Shown here piece after piece: positions 53,001 to 64,000 of a DNA stretch of 64,000 nucleotides; within the stretch, counting starts at the first letter, position 1; the number at the start of each line of letters is the position of its first letter. A model generated the notes under the pieces. That model saw only the letters and a list, made by a program, of their open reading frames with translations. It was not told where the DNA came from and ran no database searches. The stretch comes from Cinnamomum chago (Eukaryota > Streptophyta > Magnoliopsida > Laurales > Lauraceae). The position numbers and the translations under genes were made by a program. The DNA lies in assembly GCA_038049695.1 (NCBI GenBank), contig CP142458.1, positions 64,389,501-64,453,500 on the forward strand, given 5' to 3'.

Positions 53001-55930
53001 ATGATCAAGTTGGCACTCATATCAAAAGAGATTGTAAAAAGTAGCCAATGTTAAAGTGCATGCCAATTGCTTGGTAGCTAACCGTTCGAATGGAAAAGGG
53101 ACCTTATGATAAAAAGCATTCCAAATCTAAATCCAAACAAGGAAAGAAAAAATACGAAATGCCATTATTGCACAAGGCCCTGAACATAGAGGAGTGTCGC
53201 AAATTTAAAGAGGAGGGAAAAAAAATCTTTAGATATGCCTAATGTGGCAAAAGACTTTAGCTAAGAGTCGCGCTTTCTTCTTGGTGAATCTGAGTTATGA
53301 TCTCTTAAGAAACACTTGGATTCTCGATTCTAGATGTTCGTATCATAGGTGTCCAATCAGGATTGATTCTCCACGTATAAATCATTTATGTTGGGACAGT
53401 CCTTGAGAGAATGATGCGGGTTGCAAAACCATTGGGATTGGAGGAATCAGAATTAAGTTGCATGACGGCATGGTCAAAAGTCAAAACCTTGACAAACGTT
53501 CGACACCTTCCAGAATTGAATAACCTTATTTCTTTGAATGAACTTGCAAAAGTGGAACCATGAAGTCTTCCAAGGGTGCCATGGCAGTGATAAATGGAAT
53601 GTAACAATTTTGTATGAGCTTCTGAGCAGTACAGGTTTAAGTGGAGTAACAACTACATATTAGTGTTTTCTTAGTCTTCCAAGGGTGCTATGGTAGTGAT
53701 AAATGGAAAGTAACAATTTTGTACAGGTTAAAGTGGAGTAACAGCTACATACTAGTGTGTTCTTCTAGAGAGAGAGAGAGAGAGAGAGAGAGGTGGCAAA
53801 TAGGTTGGGTCCGGTGGGTCAGGCTAAACTGAGTTGTGTAATAGGTTGAAGCCCAACCTGTGTCTTACACAGTTTTTAAAATGGCACTTGATGCAGGTCA
53901 ATCCCCGCACCTGATGTAGGTCAACCTATGTCTGACCCACATAATCCACATCCAACCTGGTCAACCCATTTAACTGGATCCAACCCAACCCAACTTGTAG
54001 AAGTTTAGCCCGATCCCAATCCATTTCAAGTACTTAGGTTTTAATTGAGTTTCATTATAGGAAAAAGGAAGCCCAAAGCACAAAATTATAGCCACCAACT
54101 AAAACCAGTTTAGATATGCAGGGTCAACCATAACTTGACCCCTTTTAATGTGTGTCAAATTGATCTGACCTATGACCGACCTATATATGATGTGGGCTAG
54201 AGGACAGGACAAGCGGCTAGGGTCAGTTTTCCACTAGAGAGATCACTTTCTTGAATCCTAGCTTGTAGTTAGGATTTTTGGCGTGATAGCTTATTTCCTT
54301 GACTACTTGTAAAACTTCTGAGCCAATCCTAATTTGATGGCGCAGGGTAATGATGACGATTAGGATAAAAATTTATGTGAAAAACAAGGAAAAGATGTTG
54401 TATTTTTACACTTCAAGTCTGTGCTTTAAAGAGAAAACAAGACAAACCTGGGGTATCTTCACGCATTTGCCTTTGCCTTCAAATTGCCAACCATGGTATA
54501 GGCATTCTAGTCTCCCATCTATCAACTGACCTTCTGAGAGTTTTGCTAACCTGGAGCAATTCAAAATATTTATTGAGTTCAAGGTTTCCACTGTCATGCA
54601 ATTGAACTTCCAAAGGTGTTCTTATGTTGTAAATGCAAAATATAAAAGAAAACAAATCAAGGTGCTATTTATGTAGACACTATACTGAATACTTCTAAGA
54701 CCCAGTTTAAACAATTTAAAGGGCGTGAATATTGCATTCAGAAGACACTGTTTCTGGATACTAAATGTGATACTTATAGGAAAGATTATACCACTCGCAA
54801 AGTCAGGGAACCTATAGCCAACTTGTATGCATGAAAACCAAGAGAAGTGCAATGGATAAGTTTGGGTCTGGACTAGGAGGAGCACATGCAATATCAGTCA
54901 GGTGAGAAAAACTACAACCAAACCTACTCCAATATGGGCAGGTTACCCCTTTGACCTGACTGTTTGCTTCATGTAATTGAATTCCAAGGTATTCAAAGAC
55001 GTGTATCAGTATAAGTGGTTAAAATTGAAGAAACAATGGCGTAGATCCAAAAAAGACCATCAAATAGTCTCCCTTTTAATAGAAAAGGAATAAGGGGAGA
55101 TGCGAAATGAAAGCCAGCCACCACTCTATTAATTCAAATCCTAACCAAGCCAAGGTATATCTACATACATACCTATCTTGTATCTTTTACACTTCACCTC
55201 TTTAATAATCCTTTGTTGGAGCTCATTCGACCATGAATTCCAACCTTTTTCAATTCCACGGAATCAAACACGCCACAATAGATGGACATAGAGTGGTAAA
55301 TCATACCATTATGTTTCTATACATGATCAAAGCAACTGGGCAGTACTCATAAAATATAATATTTAGCTGTGGGCTATACAGTGAGCTTCAATGTATAGCC
55401 TCTAAAAAACAGCCTCTCTCCTGAACCCCACAAACACTAAAAAAAAGAGGCCAAGATCAGCAAGATCAGAATCATGGGTCTTGTTACCTGTGTGGGCACC
55501 GATCTTCATAGCATTGAAGAACGCCATTTCCATCTCTATACAACACAATCTGCTTGTCAAAGACTGTGAGGCCCAAAGGGGCGTCATCTGGGACTTGGTC
55601 AGTTAGATAGAGAGGATACCATTCCTCTCTCCAATCATATTTTGCAACGACCCTCTCTCCCTTCTCTCCCTCTTCTTCCACAGGCACCAGAACCTTCTCA
55701 TCTTCTTCCCCTTCATACCCTTTAGTCTCTGCAGAGACCTCTGCAGTTGCAGACCACTCTTTCAGCTCTCTCTTTCTGGGTTTTCCTCTAATTGATGGGG
55801 AAAAGGCTCTGCTGCTTCTTGGGGTGCAGGAGAGGGGAATTGCAGGTAGTGTGGATGTGGGTTTTGTAGAGAAATGAAGTGGGTTTTTTAGAGAGAGATG
55901 GAAGAGAAAGGGGTGTGATAGAAGAGCCAT
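50085..55930 (-). CDS. TIC55: TIC55-like Rieske oxygenase of the chloroplast inner envelope, 4 exons
   Basis: Inner-envelope Rieske non-haem oxygenase, first described as a redox component of the TIC import machinery and later shown to hydroxylate phyllobilins during chlorophyll breakdown. Exons (minus strand): 55488-55930, 54448-54550, 50954-51521, 50085-50635. The phases agree and give 554 aa; Arabidopsis TIC55 is about 539. A Ser/Pro-rich transit peptide precedes [13 protein letters not shown]. The Rieske ligands are C145, H147, C164 and H167 (CPHR...CLYH). The mononuclear-iron motif [12 protein letters not shown] puts N252, D255, H258 and H263 in place. A C-terminal CxxC (HCKGC, C482/C485), the redox pair typical of this family, precedes two membrane helices (about 497-513 and 519-537) and the family end FVRKHRRL. 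No break is seen. PTC52 and PAO are relatives, but the whole length matches TIC55 best. Confidence 0.96.
50636..50953 (-). other. TIC55 intron 3 bounded by a 15-bp direct repeat
   Basis: Both splice sites lie in the same plus-strand string ACCTTACCTGCATTT (donor side about 50947-50961, acceptor side about 50629-50643). The junction is therefore AATGCAG/GTAAGGT at each end, and the codon (Gly372) is unaffected by which copy is used. Confidence 0.85.
52036..53560 (+). mobile_element. Copia retrotransposon remnant: LTR end, PBS, gag and protease
   Basis: LTR-like text with GATATAAATTGTTATG...TTCACTAACA occurs twice (52036 and 52229). TGGTATCAAAGC at 52393-52404 is an initiator-Met tRNA primer-binding site (one mismatch). 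The gag start is at 52498 ([20 protein letters not shown]). Later come a damaged zinc knuckle and the aspartic protease block [13 protein letters not shown] (near 53320), followed by [17 protein letters not shown]. Many stops. It lies antisense within TIC55 intron 2. Confidence 0.8.
53564..53764. repeat. Tandem duplication in the Copia remnant
   Basis: Two copies (about 53564-53671 and 53672-53764) of GTCTTCCAAGGGTGC(C/T)ATGG...AGTGGAGTAACA(A/G)CTACATA. The second has a 20-bp deletion. Confidence 0.75.
53767..53792. repeat. (AG)n microsatellite
   Basis: About 13 AG units in TIC55 intron 2. Confidence 0.9.
54551..55487 (-). other. TIC55 intron 1
   Basis: Donor GTAACA, acceptor TGCTCCAG. No recognisable repeat or gene inside. 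Confidence 0.7.
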
Positions 55931-57779
55931 GTCTGCAAAGAATGAGAAGAAGAAGAAGATGGAAAGAAGAGAGTGGCCATAGATGGGATGGACACAAAAG
56001 TCACTCTACAGAGTCTGGTCTCTACACGCTTGGTGTTTCCTGTCCATTCTCACAAATTTTGTTGTCTAGATTTTTTTTATCGTTTATTGAAAATTATTGA
56101 GATATATTTTTTTTCAAATCTTATAGATATTTTTGGAAATCATGTGAAAAAATGTCATAGAAAATAAGAAAGGAGTGAAGATGGAATGTGAAATATATGA
56201 GGGAAAGATGGTAACATTGAATTTCTGTTTGGTTAAATTCCCGTAGAAGCTCTCACTCAGCTGAGTTAATAGAGAACTTTTCTTTTTAGATAAATCCCCC
56301 TCTCCCCTAAAAGAGAACTATTTACTTCCCTAGCCAGCAATATGGGAATATAGAGCTGTAATTGTAGTTGTACGGTGATTATGAGTGCACCAATCACGAT
56401 CTGCAGTGTCACTATAAACACTTGTCATAATTGAATAAGGATCTCTGTGTGGGTCTATGCACGGTGATAGTAAGCAGACCACTTAGAGTCCGCCATATCA
56501 CTGTGGGCAACTCGTGCCCAGTTGCATAGTAGGTTGCCCGCGGTGAAGTGACGGACCATCACTCAAAGTCACCGTGGGGTTTTACCTCATTAGATCTGGA
56601 CTTGTCATAATTACGTGCAGCTTTTTCACATCCAACTCATCAAGGTGTTTGTGGTAGTGTAGTGGACCATGATTGGTCTACTCAAGGTCACCTGTGCCAA
56701 CTTCGACGGAGGATCTGGACTACCCTTTTGATGTGCATCAAGCACAAGGCAGCAAGGGAAGTTGGATGATGAGCATTGGTTGGAAGCAGGGGTGCTCATG
56801 GAACAGGGTAAGCTAGGTCGGTGCTAAGACATCAAGAATTCATAGTTAGATGCAAGGGCCATTTAATCATTTCAGGAAGTTAGGGCCAGGCCCTGTCCAT
56901 CGGTCTAATATCATAACCTATAGCCGGTCCCGTAACAACCCCAAGCCCAGCTCAACCCGGGCCTTTGAAAGCCCTACCTTAGATTATGGACTTTCCAAAA
57001 TGGAATCAATAGCTTTACTGACAATCTTATCTCATTGATTTAGGAAGAGATTATTACAAAAAGACGCCTATATTTTAAGAAAAAACAACAAAATGTCCTT
57101 GTATTTTATGACTTTACCATAAGGATCTTGGTTTAATCGTGCAACATGTGACTGTTAGGCTTTTCGATAAATGACAGAGGTACCCTTTACTAAAGCTTAG
57201 CAAAGCTCACTACTCATGTTTTAAATACATGATGACCAAGCAAAAAGGGCAATAAAAAGGCTTGGATGTAGATTAGGAAAGCTATTCAAATGATTCAAGC
57301 CTTTTTAACTTAAGTCATTTGAGTTTTTCTTAAGGCTAACTCGGTCAAAAATTAAAAAAATTAAACTGTCAAGTTACTTTTTGTTTAGTTCGACGGTTAG
57401 TCAAGGTGACTTAGAGGGAAAAAATATATAAAATATAGGAGCCTTTTTGAGGTTTCATAAAATTATAGAGGCCTTCCCGTAAAAAATAAATAAATCATTA
57501 AGGAATTAGGACCCCATTGTTCAACTTTTACATCCAACCCTATTCCAAATCATGCTACCAATTCCCCATACTTCATTTAACATAGATATGGATACATTAG
57601 CATAATCCACACTCTCATTTGCTCAAATTAGTCTTTGATACTTTCAGTTTTACTGTCTTGGAATTACACCACCATAAAAATAGATACAAACTTGTAGAGG
57701 GGCTGCTGGGACTTGATTCAAGGAACATGAGAAAATTACAAAACAAAACATGTCACAAAGACCTCTAGAAAGGGTAAAT
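55931..57779. other. TIC55 promoter side and intergenic region to the peptidase 3' end
   Basis: The first few hundred bases should hold the TIC55 promoter and 5' UTR, with no upstream in-frame coding. At 56390-56720 there is GC-richer, repeat-like text. Nothing else can be named. Confidence 0.5.
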
Positions 57780-60700
57780 CTATTCCCCATGTAGAAAGCT
57801 TTTGCACATCCTCTCCCAAAACTGTTTGCTTGGCTCAGCTGCTTCTAGCGTCGCCTTCGCATCATCGGCAAAAGCTCCCTGTGATATGATTCCGGCCAAG
57901 TTTAGAGAACCAAGGATATAGAGAAACAATCAATAGATGATGGATGGTGTTTGTGAGGTTTAATCAATTATCAATCTTCAATTGAGTTCCACAAAAACTA
58001 GTTAAAAAGAACAAAGTTTCTCACTAGTCTTTGATTTTTTTTTTTACCATCTGAGTAACTTGGGCAAGTTTTGCAAAGTCCCACCAGATTTTTTAGATGT
58101 ATGGTTGGACTACATCTGTTGGCCAGTGGGCTGGATTTGGAATTCAGGTTCTTCAACAGGTACCTGGTCCTAATATGGCCATAATGTTTATCACTAGTCA
58201 AAGTTTTTGATCCCATATATGAGTTGGGAGTTTGGCCCAACCCATTCAAAGCTTAAATGACAATAAACAGGTCGGACTAACTCGATAAGGCATGTCCCAT
58301 AAAGCCCATGTATACCTGTAAATTAAAGTAAGAATCATAGTTTTAAAACTCAGTTGGACTCAGTTAAACTCGGCCGAGTTTCTTGGATTGGTAGAAAACC
58401 CAAAGAATCCTCAATTCATTTGCTCAAACTCGATAAAGGCCTGGCCAAGATTCGGGCAAAATTAGAGAAGTATTATCACAGAATCATTTCTATTTTTGCT
58501 TTTTCTGCATATTAAGTTGATAGTTAGTCTGAATCACCTCAGCCTAGTATCTTTCCCAGCCAAGTTTACATGTTTCTAAACTATGTTAAGGACTGTGTAT
58601 GGACACAACTGCTTAAAAGCTCAACTAGATTCACCCAGGCTCAGCCAATTTGACTTGACTAAGAGGGCCATTGAATCAAGCAAGCCAAATGAGTCTAACC
58701 GAGTACTTGGCCCTCGACTCGGTGACCTTCTGAGTTGAGTCGAGTTTCCGAGTTTCAATTATGGAATGTATATATTTACCTCTATGGAACCATTGCTCAG
58801 GAGACGGTCAGTGAGATCATATAGAATGTCTTTGTTGTATTCTGGGTGCCCTTGAATGCCTAGTATGTGTTCCCCCATATGGAAAACCTCAACACCAGTT
58901 TTGTCTGAGAAGGCAATAACCTCTGCTCCAAGTGGGACCTCCCAAACCTGATCCATAGTTCATTATTTTATCACTCTGTCTCAATCTAAAACACAAGAAT
59001 GCAAACACAAACTGTACCTAAAATTTGCCTAGTTGCTCAAGTTGGTGTTCTAAAGTCCCAAACTTGGAATTCAACTCAAAACCTGTTGAGTTGAGTACTT
59101 ACTGAGTCTGTTTGAGTTTTGGGTCAAATTTAGTCAAACCCACTTGACTCATTTGAATAGAGTTGAGTCTGCTCAAGTTCGAAAAGTCTACATACACTAC
59201 TGCAAAACATACATTGACACAAGTTCATATCTTTTTCTGCAGAATTGTAAATACAAAAGTTTGCAGAATGCAAAATCCCAACGTTGCACAAGCATATCCT
59301 AACAGAAACTTACGTAATTCTACCTTCACCCACTCCCTATTCTTCTATTTCCCTTGTACCTATATAAAAACACCAGGCATTCTCCTTACAATTTTAGCGC
59401 GCAATGGAGTGAAACAAATTGAAATTGATATTGCCATCTCTGTTTTATAACTTCAATCTTTATTAAATAAATATTTTCTATTTGACAATTTTAAACAACA
59501 TCCTCAGGGATTAAACATTATTAAATGGATTAAAATGGAAGGATTTATAATCCCAATTCATATGGTAAACTCAGTTTTAATTCATTTGATTTGACTTGGG
59601 GCTATGAGACATCCACAATAAACATACATAGCTTGGTGATGTCTAAAACATATTAACAATTAGGACCCAAATCTAATTTACACCATCAGGCCCATATTTT
59701 AGATCCAATCCATTCATTCAAGGGAGATTTGGCAAAGAACGCAATTATCGCTCTGACGATCAAATCGAAAGCACATAAAAGCAATTAATTTGATTATGAG
59801 AATTCAAATTTCAAATTATTGGCCTTCACTATTCAGACCAAAAAATGAGATCCAATTTGTTTGAAATCTTGAAAGGTGGCCCAAACAATGTATAGTTTGA
59901 AGGGCTACATGTGGTCATTTTTCCATGAAAATTTACAAATGACAACCCTTATTTTTCTTTGACAAAAATCACCCACATTTTTACAAATGACCACATCTAT
60001 TAATTTGAAAAATCTTAGGCAGTCATCTTCATTGGCAACAAAGGCTAGTTCTTACCCTTTGGAAAAATCCATTTTATTTTTTTATAAAAAGAAGAAGAAG
60101 ACCTTAGATAGTTTAAATTGGTAGCTCAATGGTGAGACACTTTCCTTCCGTAGAAACAAGGGATCAATCCTTGCCCGTAGCACTCAAGGTGAGGGATTTG
60201 AGTGAATGTGTGTTGGGATGGAAGAAAAAAGAGAGACTAATTTGGACTGAACTTACAACTTCTCTTATGGTTAAAATGACTTGGGTTTAATAGTTTTTTC
60301 AATTTAATCTGAACCAAGTTTAGACCATGTGAATTGATATTGTGCTTTTTTTAATGGATAAGGTTAGCCTTTGACTGTTCCACAAGGTTTCTTCATGTTT
60401 TGTAATAAATTAAGGAAATTTTTAAAAAAAAAGCTGAGAACATGGTAAAGGTGGTTTCTACAAAATTCTCTCTAATATTCTCACGCCACAGTTCTGTTCC
60501 AGAATCAGGTAAGTTGTCTACCAAAGAACATGATAGAAGGGGACACATGAAGAAAAATAAAAAATTTCATAGGATTCTGCTGAGGTGTCAGGAATATATA
60601 CTCTTACTTCAGATATAGCAAAATCATGGGTGTTCATGGGCTGAGTCTGGGTCCCAATGGGCCGAACTTGTCCAAGCCCTCCCATTTATTTATAGGCCTG

Positions 60701-61382
60701 ATACTCAGGCATGGATTCAGCCCATGGACCTGAAATTTAAACCCAGTGGGACAATACATACAGCCCATTATTTTAAATATGTCAGATCAGGCCGAACCTT
60801 TCAACATATACAGGTCTAGGCCTACCAAATTTAGCCATTGGCTCGCAAGAAGTTAGGCCCAATTCAGGTCTGACCTATGTACATACCATGGCCCAAATCT
60901 CAACAAGGAAAGAGGGGAAGAGAATTCATCTTGGGCTAAGCCAACCTGAGCCTGACCGACCCAATTTGACGAAGACCCAGTTGGGTTGAACACTCTTATG
61001 TTAAGGTCGAGCTAAGCATAAACAACTGGAAACCCGGTTTGACTTCAAATTGAGTATGGATGATCATCATGAAAGCATTGTCCCAGCAATGTTGGGGTTG
61101 GTTACACGAATTCTGTTTCTCCATTTCAGAATTGAGTATAAGTGTGGTATATATTACAGAAGGCATTACATTTCTCGGCGTTTTGGCTAAGATCATCAAA
61201 ATATATTAGAAAGATGGTTATTAGAACAGTAAGATGGAACAAACAAGTTAAATCGGGTCTGGTTTGTTCCTTGGGAGTTCCTATCAGGTAGATTTTGGAG
61301 AGATTTTGGAGAGAGAGAACCTCATCTTGGTGACACTCAATGATAGAAGCAGAAACAAGGACCCCATCCAAACCATCAAGGA

Positions 61383-61464
<82 letters not shown>

Positions 61465-62424
61465 CTCATCTTGGTGACACTCAATGATAGAAGCAGAAAC
61501 GGGGACCTCATCCATACCATCAAGGAAATGGCTTGGAGTCAAGTTCCCTATAAACGTCACCTTCCTCAATCCAATGTCCCAGCCACTGTTAGCCTTCCCT
61601 ACCTTACCACCCAATGCACGGCACAACACCTAGAAGTACAGATCAAAACAATAGTAAACAAACAAGTCACCATACAGTCAACAAGCACACAAAAGGAAGA
61701 AAAACAAAAGCAGCAGCAGCAGCATACAAACAAACAAACTCATGTCATAAAACACAAAACAAAACCCACCAACAACATGGTGGGGCTTACTTTTCAAATC
61801 CAAATTACTGAAGAATTATACCCTCCTGTGTAGTGTCTCTAAGCCAAATCTGACGTTGGTCTGAGGTCAGATTAATAACTTGTAATTATGTGATTAGAAT
61901 GTACAAAATATAACAAATGAACGAAACGAAATCACCCATTTTACATATGATCAATTTGAAAGTAGGCCCAATTCCAATTAGAGAAAAATTTAGCCTAGAG
62001 CGAGTTCACAAGGGCCCTGATCTCTTCGAGCAGCACCATTGGACCCAGACACACAAAAATCAAAAGTACTCCACCACCCAAATCATAATATGACTAATGT
62101 ACTTACCTGGTGTCCAAAGCAAATTCCAAGGATTCTCTTCTTCATAGCATCCAATATCTGAAGCAGAAAACAGAGCTTCAAGATCCACATGTCATTCCCA
62201 TATGCATCATGTGGGCTACCACTAACCACAAAGCCATGGTAATTATCAAGCTCCTCCATTTCTGGGAACTCCCCTTCCACCACTCTAAACAGATCCCACT
62301 TCTCCCCCTCTTCACCAAATGCCCCTACAAACACATTGAAGTACCCACCATACATCTTCTTGGCATAGTCAGAGTCCTTGGCTGCTAAGAGAAGTGCATA
62401 TCTCCTCTCTCCCTCAACATTCAT
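57780..62424 (-). CDS. GGP: Gamma-glutamyl peptidase (class I glutamine amidotransferase-like), 4 exons
   Basis: Cytosolic Cys peptidase. Arabidopsis relatives GGP1/GGP3 remove gamma-glutamate from glutathione and its conjugates, including those in glucosinolate and camalexin synthesis. Exons (minus strand): 62107-62424, 61465-61629, 58780-58947, 57780-57878. All junctions are phase 0, giving 249 aa; Arabidopsis GGP1 is about 250. [12 protein letters not shown] and YGGYFNVFV are family N-terminal features. [13 protein letters not shown] is followed by the nucleophile elbow GICFGHQ (Cys102). IIECHQDE joins [11 protein letters not shown], and [12 protein letters not shown] supplies His195 and Glu197 of the triad. 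It ends [13 protein letters not shown]. Exon 2 has a second in-frame donor at 61321 beyond a duplicated segment and a CT microsatellite. If used, it adds 48 codons (297 aa). The neighbouring TIC55 is co-oriented. Which GGP paralogue this is cannot be said. Confidence 0.95.
57879..58779 (-). other. Peptidase intron 3
   Basis: Donor GTAAAT, acceptor TATCACAG. It includes AACTC(G/A)G-rich text near 58340-58750 resembling transposon subtermini. No gene. Confidence 0.65.
58948..61320 (-). other. Peptidase intron 2 (beyond both donors)
   Basis: Contains a possible SINE at 60113-60235 and a hAT-like phrase at about 60628-60990 (GGGCTGAGTC, GGCCGAACTTG, GACCGACCCA). The remainder is AT-rich and unrecognised. 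Confidence 0.6.
60113..60235 (+). mobile_element. Possible tRNA-derived SINE
   Basis: GGTAGCTCAATGGTGAGAC resembles an A box and GGGATCAATCCTTGCC a B box, spaced as in a tRNA head. An A-rich tract follows near 60222. No target duplication found. Confidence 0.4.
61321..61629 (-). CDS. GGP: Peptidase exon 2, long form with duplicated donor and CT repeat
   Basis: From the acceptor TTCTAG at 61630-61635 the frame reads [12 protein letters not shown]...[11 protein letters not shown] and reaches a GTTCTC donor at 61464/61463 (short form, 165 nt). The frame stays open through the CT tract, giving a (Leu-Ser)n run. It then passes through a second copy of the segment ([20 protein letters not shown]) to an identical GTTCTC donor at 61320/61319 (long form, 309 nt). 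The difference is 144 nt, so both forms stay in frame into exon 3. The short form matches the family; the long form would put about 48 foreign residues between strands near the active site. Confidence 0.75.
61381..61462. repeat. (GA)n/(CT)n microsatellite inside peptidase exon 2
   Basis: Nearly pure GA run of about 38 units after one GGG interruption at 61385-61387. It sits between the two copies of the duplicated exon end. Length change in multiples of three units (6 bp) preserves the long-form frame; other changes in unit number would shift it. Confidence 0.95.
61630..62106 (-). other. Peptidase intron 1
   Basis: Donor GTAAGT, acceptor TTCTAG. Contains a short AGCAGCAGC run near 61710. No repeat element recognised. 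Confidence 0.7.
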
Positions 62425-62729
62425 CTCCCCAGAGATAGAGAGATATGCAAGCAGCTTAACAAGAGACGGGGGGTTTTAATTCTAATTTCTAAGTAACAAG
62501 AATTGAAGAAACCAAACCCTTTTTATAAAGAATTTAGCAAGTTGGATTTGGAACCAGTTGTAAATCTGAAGACAACAGAAGGTATTATTCATGTATATTT
62601 CATTAAAAGCCTTTTTTTTTTTTGGGAAGAATTCTAGAATTCAAATGCCGTCCCTTAAAGCAGAATTTCAAATGCTCAAACCCTCGCTATCAATTGAAAT
62701 ATCGGAATTCTGAGAATTTATAAGGTTAT
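62425..62729 (-). promoter_or_regulatory. Peptidase 5' flank
   Basis: Upstream region of the minus-strand gene, expected to contain its promoter and 5' UTR. I cannot assign a specific TATA box. Confidence 0.4.
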
Positions 62730-63031
62730 GGCCCGTTTCTTATCAGAATTCAAAGAATTCATGTCTAGGTAAAAAACTTTCAAATTCTCCAAAATTGTCC
62801 CTTTATGTGTAATTTCAAATCCCTTTTTTTTATGGAGGATTTGAAATTCCAACAAATGGTATAGAGAGTGAAATTACAAGAATTTCAAAAGGACTTTTGA
62901 GTGGTTGGAATTTGAAAATCTGATGAAAGAAACACAGTATTTCAAATGTTAGAGGACAAAAATGTCACATCATGTCCAAAAATTCCCAACCTCCCAAATT
63001 CTAGCAATAAATTCTGATAAAGAAACGAAAA
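62730..63031. mobile_element. MITE, ~300 bp
   Basis: The left end GGCCCGTTTCTTATCAGAAT pairs with the right end ATTCTGATAAAGAAACG (63012-63027). The interior is dense in GAATTTGAAATTC-type inverted text that would fold into a hairpin. The target duplication is not clear. It lies a few hundred bases upstream of the peptidase gene. Confidence 0.55.
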
Positions 63032-64000
63032 TGCCTTTTCATGTAGTTTGAAATTCTGAATACTTGCATTAATAAGAGTATTTGGAATGACGAGGAGTAA
63101 GATGTCACATCATATCATAAATTTTCAACAAGTCCAATTTTATTTTAGAAATGCCTTTTAACCAAACAGGCCTAAGAGGTACAATTTTCCCAACACAGGC
63201 CAAGGGCCCAAGGGTGTTGGGACCAGACACGCCAAGAGAGCTGGAACTGGTGGTCCCCACGCCAGAAAGGAGACAAAAAGAGAGATGGATGGTGTGCTAG
63301 TGTCTGTAGCCTGAAATTGAATCCAGAAGTATAACAAAAGAGGCCAATAATGAGTCTGCCTTAAAATATAATTAAAGAGGTAAATAATGACCAATCCAGA
63401 AGTACCCAAATGGGAAAATTGGGTGTGGATCCGAGTTTGAATCCACTGTATAGACCTGAATAAGACTCAGATCCTGATTTGGGTCTTGGATTTCAAATTA
63501 GAGAAGAAAGATAGATTACCAATGCTAAAGGTGGGTACTTTTATCATGTGTGCATTCAGTGGCGGACCAGGATTTTGGTTTGAATGGGGCTAACAATGGT
63601 CAAAAGTCAATTCCCGCCAAAAAACCTAACAAAAATTCCTGCCAAAAAAAAAAAAAAAAGGTCAAAAGTCAATTTATATAAGAAAATTTTAAAAAATTAG
63701 GAGGGGCATGTGGGTTGGCCCATGGACAACACAGCCCAACCATGACATAAGTCGTGCCATGGGCCGTGTTGGGCCGACCTACTGTAGGCTTGGCACGACA
63801 TAACTGGGCCGACCAATCATCATGCCATGTCGTTTTACACACTTTAACAACTTTTCACCAGAGAATAAAGGGTTTGCTCATTTGGTTGCCAACCCCGCTG
63901 TGTGGGGCAATCCTCAGTGCGTAAGTTATGCTAGGGAAGGCAGAGACGCCCTCTCTTGTGCTCCATTTCGGCTGTGTGCGTCTTGGCACGAACGCTGATG
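63032..64000. other. Repeat-like intergenic sequence at the window edge
   Basis: ACCAAACAGGCCTAAGAGG at 63160-63178 looks like a transposon end. CAGTGGCGGACCAGGATTTTGG at 63559 is a common plant transposon terminus, with poly(A) at 63643-63659. GGGCCGTGTTGGGCCGACC-type text at 63700-63830 resembles hAT subtermini. The last 130 bases are unrecognised. No gene seen. Confidence 0.4.

Larger units (their letters stand above)
51522..54447 (-). other. TIC55 intron 2 (2.9 kb)
   Basis: Holds the antisense Copia remnant (52036-53560), a local duplication (53564-53764), an AG microsatellite (53767-53792) and a hAT-like phrase at 53793-54220 (GGTTGGGTCC, CCAACCTG, CAACCCA repeats). No gene. Confidence 0.7.

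Noticed and set aside
61264..61833. Plus-strand frame with a long Arg-Glu repeat
   Set aside because: It is the GA microsatellite read antisense through the peptidase exon 2. No family resemblance outside the repeat.

Overview
The window is nuclear DNA of a flowering plant. Its genes have many short exons with GT-AG introns, and they encode plant-specific products: an ASHR3-type PHD/SET methyltransferase, the chloroplast inner-envelope Rieske protein TIC55, and a plant gamma-glutamyl peptidase. The very long, transposon-filled introns suggest a moderately large genome, such as a magnoliid or early-diverging eudicot. The sequence alone does not fix the species.

Layout. (1) 1-6.2 kb: LINE debris and a four-copy tandem array of about 545-bp units, then the last coding exon of a SERINC/TMS1-family membrane protein (5859-6154, +). 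Its earlier exons are not in view. (2) 6.5-16.2 kb: a MITE, two tRNA-derived SINEs and a MULE (9813-16220) with about 275-bp terminal inverted repeats and a near-perfect 9-bp target duplication. The MULE carries a frameshifted ULP1-type cysteine protease and is interrupted by a 3.1-kb solo LTR. (3) 16752-48076 (+): a complete 11-exon ASHR3 orthologue of 496 codons spread over 31.3 kb, including a 27-nt microexon. Its introns hold a solo LTR, LINE pieces, three copies of one hAT MITE family, a hAT element inside a LINE, and a long inverted duplication. (4) 50085-55930 (-): complete four-exon TIC55 (554 aa), with a Copia remnant in intron 2. (5) 57780-62424 (-): complete four-exon gamma-glutamyl peptidase (249 aa). 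Its exon 2 donor has been duplicated around a long CT/GA microsatellite, giving two in-frame donors 144 nt apart. (6) 62.4-64 kb: promoter region and repeats.

The genes are not an operon and share no obvious pathway: histone methylation, chloroplast envelope redox/chlorophyll catabolism, and cytosolic glutathione-conjugate turnover. ASHR3 and TIC55 converge; TIC55 and the peptidase are co-oriented. Exon models were built by hand from open frames, splice consensus, phase and remembered Arabidopsis homologues. No database search was run.
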